A stretch of 9,882 nt of DNA from an uncultured Clostridia bacterium (lineage in GTDB: Bacteria > Bacillota > Clostridia > Christensenellales > Borkfalkiaceae), in assembly GCA_944376035.1 (NCBI GenBank), contig CALWBJ010000184.1:1-9882 (forward strand). The letters are read 5' to 3'. The first letter of the stretch is position 1, and each line of letters begins with the position of its first letter. Below the pieces are notes generated by a model. The model was not told where the DNA came from, did no database searches, and saw only the letters and a program-made list of their open reading frames with translations. A program made the translations under genes and the position numbers. Shown here in pieces: positions 1 through 6,282 of this stretch.

Positions 1-17
1 AATATACACATAAATGC

Positions 18-46
18 TTGACAATATATATTATTGAGCGTATAAT
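18..46 (+). promoter_or_regulatory. Consensus sigma-70/sigma-A promoter of argG
   Basis: A perfect -35 hexamer TTGACA (18-23) and a perfect -10 hexamer TATAAT (41-46) are separated by exactly 17 bp. Transcription should start near 52-54, giving a leader of about 20 nt before the argG ATG at 74. That leaves no room for a riboswitch, T-box or leader-peptide attenuator, so control of argG is probably at initiation. No convincing ArgR/AhrC box is visible in the 17 bases available upstream, but the window is cut there. Confidence 0.9.
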
Positions 47-61
47 CGAAGAAAAAACGCT

Positions 62-67
62 GAGGTG
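62..67 (+). promoter_or_regulatory. Ribosome binding site deciding the argG start
   Basis: GAGGTG lies 6 nt before the ATG at 74. An in-frame GTG at 65 would extend the protein by three residues, but it is itself part of this Shine-Dalgarno sequence and has no site of its own, so the ATG is preferred. Confidence 0.8.
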
Positions 68-73
68 AACGTT

Positions 74-1300
74 ATGGATAAAAAATCGATTAAAAAGGTT
101 GTGCTTGCATATTCGGGAGGACTTGACACTTCTATAATAATCCCGTGGCTTAAAGAAAACTATAATAATTGCGAAGTAATAGCGGTATCGGGAGACGTCG
201 GTCAGGCGGACGAACTTGAAGGGCTTGAAGAAAAGGCGTTAAAGACGGGGGCGTCCAAACTTTACATAGAAGATCTTACAGACGAATTTGTCGAAGATTA
301 TATTATTCCTACCGTTAAGGCAGGTGCTAAATACGAAGAATATATGCTCGGAACGTCTTTTGCGCGTCCGCTTCTTGCAAAAAGGATAGTGGAAATCGCG
401 ATTAAAGAAGGGGCAGACGCAATATGCCACGGCTGTACGGGTAAAGGAAACGACCAGGTGCGGTTTGAACTTGCAATAAAAGCGTTCGCGCCCGATATGC
501 CGATAATTGCTCCTTGGCGCGAATGGGACATCAAGAGCCGTGAAGAGGAGATAGAATACGCCGAAAAACATAACGTACCTTTGAAGATAAACCGTGAAAC
601 CAATTACAGCAAGGATAAAAACCTTTGGCATCTTTCTCATGAAGGAATGGACCTTGAAGACGCGGGTAACGAGCCGCAGTACGAGAAAAAAGGATTTCTC
701 GAAATGGGCGTATCGCCGATAGCGGCGCCCGATAAGCCCACTTACATAACGCTTGAATTTGAAAAGGGCGTACCGGTTGCACTGAACGACAAGAAGATGA
801 GTCAGAAAGAGATTGTTCTCGAACTCAACAAGATAGGCGGAGCGAACGGTATAGGTTTGCTTGACATAGTTGAAAACAGGCTTGTGGGAATGAAATGCCG
901 CGGCGTTTATGAAACTCCCGGCGGAGCGATACTGTATTTTGCGCACAACTATCTCGAAACCCTTTGCCTTGATAAGATGACGGCGCATAAAAAACAAGAA
1001 CTTGCGGTAACTTTTGCAGACCTTGTATACAACGGTCAGTGGTTTACGCCTTTACGCGAAGCGCTTTCCGCGTTTGTGGATAAAACTCAGGAACGCGTTA
1101 CAGGTAAAGTAAAAATCAAACTTTATAAAGGAAATATGATCAAAGCGGGCGCGTGGAGCGATTATTCTCTTTACTCTGAGGAAATAGCCACTTTCGGTGA
1201 AGATCACGTATTTAATCAGGCTGACGCCACAGGATTTATAAACCTTTTCGGTCTGCCGATTAAAGTACAGGCGCAGGTAGACGCCAAACTTAAAAAATAA
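74..1300 (+). CDS. argG: Argininosuccinate synthase
   Basis: This cytosolic enzyme condenses citrulline and aspartate, using ATP (released as AMP and PPi), to form argininosuccinate, the penultimate step to arginine. The 408-residue product has the family's usual length of about 400. The N-terminal PP-loop ATPase motif AYSGGLDTS is at residues 12-20. The family block LGTSFARPLLAK is at 92-103 and HGCTGKGNDQVRFE at 119-132; these are synthetase-domain elements that hold nucleotide and substrates. The start at 74 is chosen for its GAGGTG ribosome site; GTG at 65 is the alternative. It is first in the window behind a consensus promoter and is separated from argH, the next pathway step, by 202 nt containing a strong hairpin. 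The reading frame is intact and no key residue is missing. Confidence 0.98.
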   Translation: MDKKSIKKVVLAYSGGLDTSIIIPWLKENYNNCEVIAVSGDVGQADELEGLEEKALKTGASKLYIEDLTDEFVEDYIIPTVKAGAKYEEYMLGTSFARPLLAKRIVEIAIKEGADAICHGCTGKGNDQVRFELAIKAFAPDMPIIAPWREWDIKSREEEIEYAEKHNVPLKINRETNYSKDKNLWHLSHEGMDLEDAGNEPQYEKKGFLEMGVSPIAAPDKPTYITLEFEKGVPVALNDKKMSQKEIVLELNKIGGANGIGLLDIVENRLVGMKCRGVYETPGGAILYFAHNYLETLCLDKMTAHKKQELAVTFADLVYNGQWFTPLREALSAFVDKTQERVTGKVKIKLYKGNMIKAGAWSDYSLYSEEIATFGEDHVFNQADATGFINLFGLPIKVQAQVDAKLKK

Positions 1301-1502
1301 TTTTACGAGTGCGTAATAAATTATTATCAAAACTAAACTAAAATAAAAGGATAAAAAATCAATCCGCTCATTACCTGCCGTTGCGGGTAATGAGCGGATT
1401 GACGGATATTAAAAAGAAATCCCGAAAGGCAATAAAACATGCTGTTTAAAAATTTTAACTGATTTTACTGCACGTAAAGGGAAAACGTATAAAGGATATA
1501 AG
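1301..1502. other. argG-argH intergenic region
   Basis: This 202-nt gap holds the hairpin described at 1353-1402. It also has an A-rich stretch at 1331-1358 whose AAACTAAAATAA motif resembles the repeats upstream of argB, and an AT-rich imperfect palindrome at 1444-1459. I see no convincing -35/-10 pair. TATAAA at 1488-1493 lies too close to the start and has no -35 partner. AAAGGAT at 1491-1497 probably serves as the argH ribosome site. No small ORF or RNA gene is evident. Confidence 0.5.
1353..1402 (-). terminator. Intrinsic terminator-like hairpin facing the minus strand
   Basis: A perfect 17-bp inverted repeat (1359-1375 with 1386-1402) extends inward by a G-U and two more pairs to a CGTT tetraloop, about 20 bp in all. 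On the minus strand the stem is followed at once by six Ts (1358-1353) and then a T-rich stretch to about 1340, the classic intrinsic terminator form. On the plus strand the stem is followed by CGGATATTAAAAA, with no U-run, so it should not efficiently stop argG transcription. There it would instead be a strong hairpin in an argG-argH message. No minus-strand gene is present to be terminated. Confidence 0.6.
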
Positions 1503-2891
1503 ATGGCTAAAATGTGGGCGGGGAGGACGGACGGCGCACTTAATAAAGAAGCGGACGATTTCAATTCCTCCATAAGTTTCGATAAAAAAATGTATAAAGA
1601 GGATATTTGCGGCTCGATTGCGCACGCGGCAATGCTCGCCGCGAAGGGCATAATCGGTAAAGAGGACGCAGATAAAATTACTAGCGGGCTGGAAAGTATA
1701 TTTTCGGATATAGAGAATGGCGCGCTTGAAATTTCTTCGGACGCAGAAGATATACATATGTTTATCGAGGCAGAACTTATAAAAAGAATAGGCGATGCGG
1801 GTAAAAAACTTCATACTGCAAGAAGCCGTAACGACCAGGTAGCGCTTGATTTAAGAATGTATCTTAAAGAAAAGTGTAAAATTATATCGGGACTAATTTA
1901 TAATCTTCTGAATGTCATTGCGGATAAAGCCGAAGAAAACGTGGGCGTTATAATGCCGGGATATACTCATTTGCAGCGTGCTCAACCCATATTGTTTTCA
2001 CACCATATGCTTGCATATGCCGAGATGTTTAAGCGCGACCTTTCAAGACTGAAAGACGCATATAAGCGCATGAACGTAAGTCCGCTCGGAAGTTGCGCGC
2101 TTGCCGGAACGACATACGATACGGACAGGGAGATGGTTGCGGTAAAACTCGGTTTTGACGGCGTTTGTTCAAACAGTATGGACGGAGTTTCCGACCGCGA
2201 CTTCTGCGCCGAACTGCTCTCGGTGTTCTCCATTATAATGATGCACCTTTCCCGCTTTTCGGAAGAGATAATAATATGGACTAGTTGGGAATTTCGTTTT
2301 ATGGAACTGTCCGATGATTTTACCACCGGGTCAAGTATAATGCCTCAGAAAAAAAATTCGGATATGGCAGAACTTATCCGAGGCAAGACAGGCAGGGTAT
2401 ACGGAGATTTAATGGGAATACTTACCGTACTCAAAGGTTTGCCGCTCGCTTACAATAAAGACATGCAGGAAGATAAAGAAGGCGTGTTTGACGGCGCGGA
2501 AACGGTTGAAAAAAGTCTCGCGGTATTCGCGCCCATGCTTGCAGGCGCGAAAGTGCTTTCAGAAAACATGTACGAGGCGGCAAAAAAAGGTTTTATCAAC
2601 GCCACGGATATGGCTGATTATCTTACTAAGAAAGGTATGCCTTTCAGAACGGCGTATAAAACGGTAGGGGAAATTGTAGGTAAATGCGTAAAAGAGGGCA
2701 AGACTCTCGAAGATATCTCATTAGATGAGTATAAGTCGATAAGTTCCCTTTTCGAAGAAGATATATATAACGCCATTTCTCTCGAAACATGTGTTGAAAA
2801 GAGAATATCGCAAGGCGGTACAGGCAGTATATCGGTAAAAAAACAGTTGAGTGAATTAAGAAAGTATCTGAAAAATGAAAAAGGTGTTTAA
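1503..2891 (+). CDS. argH: Argininosuccinate lyase
   Basis: This enzyme splits argininosuccinate into arginine and fumarate, the last step of the pathway, as a homotetramer of the fumarase/aspartase superfamily. The 462-residue length is standard. Visible family blocks are HTARSRNDQ at 104-112, GYTHLQRAQP at 153-162 with the catalytic His156, and the mobile-loop signature GSSIMPQKKN at 276-285 with the catalytic serine at 277. YNKDMQEDKEGVFD follows at about 317-330. The usual Pro after PQKKN is Ser286 here, a tolerated-looking change. ATG at 1503 is preceded by AAAGGAT, and the N-terminus MAKMWAGRTDG aligns with known family starts, so the start is secure. Its last 17 nt overlap argC in another frame, implying co-transcription and possibly coupled translation with argC. 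Confidence 0.98.
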   Translation: MAKMWAGRTDGALNKEADDFNSSISFDKKMYKEDICGSIAHAAMLAAKGIIGKEDADKITSGLESIFSDIENGALEISSDAEDIHMFIEAELIKRIGDAGKKLHTARSRNDQVALDLRMYLKEKCKIISGLIYNLLNVIADKAEENVGVIMPGYTHLQRAQPILFSHHMLAYAEMFKRDLSRLKDAYKRMNVSPLGSCALAGTTYDTDREMVAVKLGFDGVCSNSMDGVSDRDFCAELLSVFSIIMMHLSRFSEEIIIWTSWEFRFMELSDDFTTGSSIMPQKKNSDMAELIRGKTGRVYGDLMGILTVLKGLPLAYNKDMQEDKEGVFDGAETVEKSLAVFAPMLAGAKVLSENMYEAAKKGFINATDMADYLTKKGMPFRTAYKTVGEIVGKCVKEGKTLEDISLDEYKSISSLFEEDIYNAISLETCVEKRISQGGTGSISVKKQLSELRKYLKNEKGV

Positions 2892-3813
2892 AGTATTTAT
2901 AGACGGCAAAGCGGGAACAACAGGTCTTAAAATTTACGAGCGGTTGAGCGAAAGGGAAGACGTTTCCCTTATAACTTTAAGTGAAGAGGAGCGCAAAAGC
3001 GACAAGGCGCGTTCGGAAGCCATAAATAACAGCGACGTAACATTTTTGTGTCTTCCCGACGACGCTGCAAGACAATCAGTATCGTTTGTAAAAAATCCCG
3101 ATACGGTTATAATCGACGCGTCGACGGCGCACAGAACCGAAGAAGGGTGGCTGTACGGTTTTCCCGAAATTTATAAAGATTTTGAAAAAAAAGTTAAAAG
3201 CGCTAAGAGAATATGTGTACCCGGCTGTCATGCGAGCGGATTTATCGCACTTATCAAACCGCTTACCGACAACGATATTATAGATGAAAATGCAGGTCTT
3301 TGCTGTACTTCGGTAACGGGTTACAGCGGCGGCGGAAAAAAGATGATAGCCGAATACGAAGGGGAAGACAGAAGTAAACTTTTAGATTTTCCCCGTCAGT
3401 ACGGATTAAACCAGTCGCATAAACATCTTAAAGAGATGACGAAAATCTGTAATCTGAAAACCGCGCCCGCATTTTCTCCCATTGTCGCTCCGTTTTACAG
3501 CGGAATGGAAGTAACAGTCCCCGTATTTATTAAAGATATTAAAAACGGAGCGGGAAAAGAAGATATAGAAAAAATTTATTCGGATTTATACTGCGGCAAA
3601 ATCGTAAGTTATTCTTGCGATAACGAAAACGGATTTCTGTCGGCAGGTAAACTTACCGGTAAAGACTCGATGGAAATTTCCGTTTTCGGAAATGAAGAAA
3701 GGATTCTTCTTTCGGCAAGGTACGATAATTTAGGCAAAGGCGCTTCGGGTGCGGCGATAGAGTGTTTTAACTATGTAACAGGCAAAAATCCCGAAACGGG
3801 ACTGGTACTTTAA
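2875..3813 (+). CDS. argC: N-acetyl-gamma-glutamyl-phosphate reductase, short (uncommon) form
   Basis: This enzyme reduces N-acetylglutamyl-5-phosphate to N-acetylglutamate semialdehyde with NADPH, the third step of the acetylated arginine route. At 312 residues it matches the shorter ArgC form (about 310), not the common form of about 345. The N-terminus KVFIDGKAGTTGL (residues 6-18) is the cofactor-binding loop typical of that form. The nucleophilic cysteine is Cys118 in VPGCHASGFIAL, where the common NPGCYPT has H for Y. SHKHLKEM (181-188) likely supplies the active-site histidine. The ATG at 2875 lies inside the end of argH and has only a weak upstream purine stretch. GTG at 2884, three codons later, is a less likely alternative. 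The 17-nt overlap suggests translational coupling. An A8 run near 3183 keeps frame. Confidence 0.95.
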   Translation: MKKVFKVFIDGKAGTTGLKIYERLSEREDVSLITLSEEERKSDKARSEAINNSDVTFLCLPDDAARQSVSFVKNPDTVIIDASTAHRTEEGWLYGFPEIYKDFEKKVKSAKRICVPGCHASGFIALIKPLTDNDIIDENAGLCCTSVTGYSGGGKKMIAEYEGEDRSKLLDFPRQYGLNQSHKHLKEMTKICNLKTAPAFSPIVAPFYSGMEVTVPVFIKDIKNGAGKEDIEKIYSDLYCGKIVSYSCDNENGFLSAGKLTGKDSMEISVFGNEERILLSARYDNLGKGASGAAIECFNYVTGKNPETGLVL

Positions 3814-3872
3814 CCGTTAAAAATTACACCTTATAAAAATCAATAACAAACGATAATAATTAACAATGCTAC

Positions 3873-3910
3873 AACTGCATAAACAAAATATTTGCATGCA
3901 GTTTATTTTT
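3873..3910 (+). terminator. Weak hairpin with U-rich tail between argC and argJ
   Basis: An 8-bp perfect stem (3873-3880 AACTGCAT with 3896-3903) encloses a 15-nt loop and runs into TTTATTTTT at 3902-3910. The form is that of an intrinsic terminator or attenuator, but the stem has only three G-C pairs and the loop is long, so it is probably leaky. It would let argJ and the genes beyond it be made at lower level than argC. The TGCA-containing arms could instead be a protein-binding site. Confidence 0.3.
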
Positions 3911-3934
3911 AACAATAACATACGTTTAAAATTC

Positions 3935-3940
3935 AAGGAG
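3935..3940 (+). promoter_or_regulatory. Ribosome binding site deciding the argJ start
   Basis: AAGGAG lies 6 nt before the ATG at 3947. This favours 3947 over the in-frame ATG at 3866, which lacks a Shine-Dalgarno sequence and would add 27 residues unlike any ArgJ N-terminus. Confidence 0.9.
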
Positions 3941-3946
3941 AAAGAG

Positions 3947-5158
3947 ATGCGGATCATAGAGGGCGGTGTTTGCGCCGCAAAAGGGTTTACGGCAAACGGG
4001 ATACATTGCGGAATCAGGAAAAACAAATTAAAGCGCGACCTTTCGCTTATATACAGCGAAGTTCCCGCCGCTGCCGCGGCGGTGTATACGCAAAATCTCG
4101 TTAAGGGAGCGCCTCTTATAGTTACCAAAGAACACATATCCGACGGAAAGGCGCAGGCGATTATATGTAACAGCGGTAACGCCAATACCTGTAACGCAAA
4201 CGGCATAGAAATAGCCTCAAAAACCTGCGAACTGCTGGCAGAGCAACTCAAAATAAAGGCGGAAGACGTTGTGGTTGCTTCCACGGGCGTTATAGGTCAG
4301 CCGCTCGATATTACTCCTATAAAAAAAGGTATAGAAAGCCTTGTGTCGGGACTCGGGAAATTCAGCGAATATGCCGAAGAAGGGATAATGACAACCGACA
4401 CAAAGCGTAAATCCGTCGCGGTATCTTTTGAAATAGACGGTAAAGAGTGCAAAATAGGCGGTATTGCCAAGGGTTCGGGCATGATTCACCCGAATATGGC
4501 AACTATGCTTGTATTTATAACTACCGACTGCTCAATATCTTCCGCTATGCTGAAAAAAGCGCTTTCAACCGATATAAAATCCACTTTCAATATGATAAGT
4601 ATTGACGGTGATACTTCTACAAACGATATGGTAACGGTACTTGCGAACGGACTTGCGGGGAATAAAGAAATTACCGACGACGGCGAAAATTTTTCTGTAT
4701 TTATGAAGGCGTTAAATACCGTTACGGTGGCTTTATGCCGAATGATAGCGGGCGACGGCGAAGGCGCTACCAAACTTCTCGAATGTTCGGTAACGGGTGC
4801 GGACAGCGACAAGACCGCAAAGACGGTTGCAAAGTCGGTGATATGTTCCTCGCTTACAAAAGCGGCGATGTTCGGCGCGGACGCCAACTGGGGCAGGGTG
4901 CTTTGCGCCATAGGTTACAGCGGTGCAGACGTGGACGTAAATAAAATAGACGTTGATTTTGTATCTGCTAAGGGAAGTATAGCCGTTTGCAGGAGCGGCG
5001 CGGGAGTTGATTTTTCCGAAGAAAAAGCCAAAGAGATACTTTCAGAAAAGGAAATTACCATAGCGGTGAATCTTAACAGCGGCAACTTCTCTTCTGCCGC
5101 CTGGGGGTGCGACTTAACGTACGATTACGTAAAAATCAACGGCGATTACCGAACCTGA
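3947..5158 (+). CDS. argJ: Bifunctional glutamate N-acetyltransferase / ornithine acetyltransferase
   Basis: ArgJ moves the acetyl group from N-acetylornithine to glutamate, releasing ornithine and regenerating N-acetylglutamate, which makes the pathway cyclic. Bifunctional members also use acetyl-CoA. The product is 403 residues, standard for the family. The precursor self-cleaves into alpha and beta chains before the nucleophilic threonine: the site is Ala185/Thr186 in GMIHPNMATML (178-188). The oxyanion-hole pair Thr113-Gly114 is in ASTGVIGQPL (111-120), GDTSTND is at 221-227, and the C-terminus WGCDLTYDYVKINGDYRT is the family's usual end. Stop codons TGA and TAA follow in tandem. No argA or argE is seen, which fits a bifunctional enzyme, but sequence alone cannot prove acetyl-CoA use. 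A terminator-like hairpin lies just downstream. Confidence 0.98.
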   Translation: MRIIEGGVCAAKGFTANGIHCGIRKNKLKRDLSLIYSEVPAAAAAVYTQNLVKGAPLIVTKEHISDGKAQAIICNSGNANTCNANGIEIASKTCELLAEQLKIKAEDVVVASTGVIGQPLDITPIKKGIESLVSGLGKFSEYAEEGIMTTDTKRKSVAVSFEIDGKECKIGGIAKGSGMIHPNMATMLVFITTDCSISSAMLKKALSTDIKSTFNMISIDGDTSTNDMVTVLANGLAGNKEITDDGENFSVFMKALNTVTVALCRMIAGDGEGATKLLECSVTGADSDKTAKTVAKSVICSSLTKAAMFGADANWGRVLCAIGYSGADVDVNKIDVDFVSAKGSIAVCRSGAGVDFSEEKAKEILSEKEITIAVNLNSGNFSSAAWGCDLTYDYVKINGDYRT

Positions 5159-5165
5159 TAAGCGT

Positions 5166-5200
5166 GGAGAGCGGTATCAAATGCTCTTTTAAATTTCTTT
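5166..5200 (+). terminator. Probable intrinsic terminator after argJ
   Basis: A stem AGAGC (5168-5172) pairs with GCTCT (5183-5187), with G-U pairs possible at both ends, and is followed by TTTTAAATTTCTTT. It starts 8 nt after the argJ stop. The stem is short but mostly strong pairs with a U-rich tail on the coding strand. If it works, argB-argD-argF need their own promoter or depend on read-through. Confidence 0.5.
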
Positions 5201-5268
5201 ATCGGTAAGAATTTTAGAGAAGTATAGATTCTGACTTAACTTATTAAATAAAGAAAAAAGAAAACATG

Positions 5269-5312
5269 AAAACAAACTAAAAATAACAAAAAATAAAAAC
5301 AAACTAAAAATA
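5269..5312 (+). repeat. 17-bp direct repeat upstream of argB
   Basis: AAAACAAACTAAAAATA is present exactly at 5269-5285 and 5296-5312, separated by 10 nt of similar A-rich sequence. Low-complexity duplication is the simplest origin. Confidence 0.8.
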
Positions 5313-5328
5313 TCTAAAAATAAATAAT

Positions 5329-5342
5329 TGTAATTTATTACA
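5329..5342. promoter_or_regulatory. Palindromic candidate operator before argB
   Basis: TGTAATTTATTACA is a 14-bp inverted repeat (TGTAAT / ATTACA around TT) ending 12 nt before the argB ATG and just ahead of its ribosome site. It has the length and W-rich centre of an ArgR/AhrC half-operator but matches the classic TGAATWWWWATTCA core at only 6 of 10 fixed positions. It could also suit another regulator or be chance in AT-rich DNA. Confidence 0.3.
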
Positions 5343-5354
5343 GGCGAGGCAAAT

Positions 5355-6209
5355 ATGAATATTTCCAATCCCGAACGTGCGAGCGTACTTGTTCACGCTC
5401 TGCCGTACATAAAAAAATACAGCGGCAAAATAGTCGTTATAAAATACGGCGGCAACGCCATGATCGATGAAAATCTCAAAAGTTCGGTCATGAAAGATAT
5501 AGTGCTTTTAGCGCTTATAGGCGTAAAGGTTGTGCTTGTGCACGGCGGCGGACCGGAAATAAACGAGACGCTTGAAAAACTCGGGAAACAGTCGGTATTT
5601 AAAAACGGACTGCGCGTTACCGATAAAGAGACGGTAGACGTAGTGCAGATGGTTCTCGCCGGTAAAGTTAATAAGAGCCTTGTCAATCTTATAGGTGTTA
5701 AGGGCGGCAAAGCGATAGGTCTATCGGGAATTGACGGACATATGCTTAAAGCAAAAATAAAAAACAGTGAGTTAGGCTATGTCGGAGAAATAACCAAAGT
5801 GAATGCGGCGCCCATAATAGACGTTCTTGAAAAAGGATATATTCCCGTAGTTTCCACCGTTGCCTGCGATGAGGAAGGCAATGTTTATAACGTCAACGCC
5901 GATACGGCGGCGGCAAAAATCGCGGGAGAACTTAAAGCCGAAAGCCTTATATCTATGACCGATATAAGCGGAATACTTCGCGATAAGTCAGACCCGTCCA
6001 CACTTATTTCCAAAATAAGCGTATCGGAAGCGCCGTCGCTTATAGAGAGCGGTGTTATAGCGGGCGGAATGATTCCAAAAACAGAGTGCTGTGTAAATGC
6101 CGTAAAGTGGGGAGTAAAGAGAGTATTTATAATAGACGGACGCGTTCCTCACTCTATTATTATAGAAATGCTTACCGATGAAGGTATCGGCACCATGTTC
6201 GAAAATTAA
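5355..6209 (+). CDS. argB: Acetylglutamate kinase
   Basis: This enzyme phosphorylates N-acetylglutamate on its gamma-carboxylate with ATP, the second step and usual control point of the cyclic route. The 284-residue amino acid kinase fold shows IKYGGNAM at 29-36 (ATP-site Lys30), HGGGPEI at 63-69, the substrate loop FKNGLRVTD at 82-90, NVNADTAAAKIAGEL further on, and a C-terminal GIGTMFEN. About 25 residues precede the first beta strand. Arginine-insensitive E. coli ArgB lacks these, while arginine-inhibited homologues such as those of Thermotoga and Pseudomonas have an N-terminal helix there, so feedback inhibition by arginine is a reasonable inference. ATG at 5355 follows GCGAGG. It sits 196 nt after argJ and 73 nt before argD. 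Its 3' end carries a short duplicated sequence. Confidence 0.98.
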   Translation: MNISNPERASVLVHALPYIKKYSGKIVVIKYGGNAMIDENLKSSVMKDIVLLALIGVKVVLVHGGGPEINETLEKLGKQSVFKNGLRVTDKETVDVVQMVLAGKVNKSLVNLIGVKGGKAIGLSGIDGHMLKAKIKNSELGYVGEITKVNAAPIIDVLEKGYIPVVSTVACDEEGNVYNVNADTAAAKIAGELKAESLISMTDISGILRDKSDPSTLISKISVSEAPSLIESGVIAGGMIPKTECCVNAVKWGVKRVFIIDGRVPHSIIIEMLTDEGIGTMFEN

Positions 6210-6243
6210 GAAATAAGAATTATAATATCCGAAAATTAAGAAA
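6200..6243 (+). repeat. 14-bp direct repeat spanning the argB stop
   Basis: CGAAAATTAAGAAA occurs at 6200-6213, where it encodes the last two argB codons and the stop, and exactly 30 bp later at 6230-6243 in the argB-argD gap. This looks like a small local duplication of the gene's 3' end. The rest of the 73-nt gap is AT-rich with no clear promoter or terminator. Confidence 0.8.
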
Positions 6244-6269
6244 AATATAATGTACAATGTTCAAAGCCC

Positions 6270-6275
6270 AAGGAG
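6270..6275 (+). promoter_or_regulatory. Ribosome binding site deciding the argD start
   Basis: AAGGAG lies 7 nt before the ATG at 6283. The in-frame ATG at 6250 lies upstream of this site, has none of its own, and would add only 11 non-family residues, so 6283 is preferred. Confidence 0.88.
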
Positions 6276-6282
6276 AATCGGA

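Larger units (their letters stand above)
3814..3946. other. argC-argJ intergenic region
   Basis: This 133-nt AT-rich gap holds a weak hairpin with a U-rich tail (3873-3910) and the argJ ribosome site. TTAACA at 3860-3865 resembles a -35 hexamer, but the best -10 partner, CAAAAT at 3884-3889 (18-bp spacer), is poor, so an argJ promoter is only a weak possibility. An in-frame ATG at 3866 lies in the gap but has no ribosome site. Confidence 0.4.
5201..5354 (+). other. A-rich leader region of argB with direct repeats
   Basis: Beyond the terminator the gap becomes very A-rich. From 5269 to 5329 it contains no G at all on the plus strand. The 17-mer AAAACAAACTAAAAATA occurs at 5269-5285 and again at 5296-5312, a 27-nt period, and CTAAAAATA recurs a third time at 5314-5322. 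A near-perfect palindrome sits at 5329-5342. I find no clear promoter; TATAGA at 5223-5228 has no good -35. The argB ribosome site is GCGAGG at 5344-5349. Confidence 0.6.

Noticed and set aside
3..18. A possible ARG box (TACACATAAATGCT) upstream of the argG promoter.
   Set aside because: Only about 6 of 10 fixed positions match the TGAATWWWWATTCA core, and the region is truncated by the window edge.
239..997. A 252-codon open frame on the minus strand inside argG, with other long antisense frames inside argH, argJ, argB, argD and carB.
   Set aside because: They lie wholly within confident plus-strand genes, have no recognisable family or ribosome site, and are expected from the codon bias of the real genes.
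2346..2357. Runs of eight As in argH (near 2346-2357) and argC (near 3183-3190) as possible frameshift or slippage sites.
   Set aside because: Both frames continue normally through conserved family sequence, and such runs are common in AT-rich genomes.
3866..3946. An in-frame upstream ATG that would extend ArgJ by 27 residues, and a similar one at 6250 for ArgD.
   Set aside because: Neither has a ribosome site, the added residues do not look like family N-termini, and strong AAGGAG sites sit at the correct distance from the downstream ATGs.
5269..5322. Repeated A-rich units upstream of argB as a possible CRISPR-like or iteron array.
   Set aside because: Only two exact copies exist, the spacer is itself A-rich low-complexity sequence, and no cas or replication gene is near.
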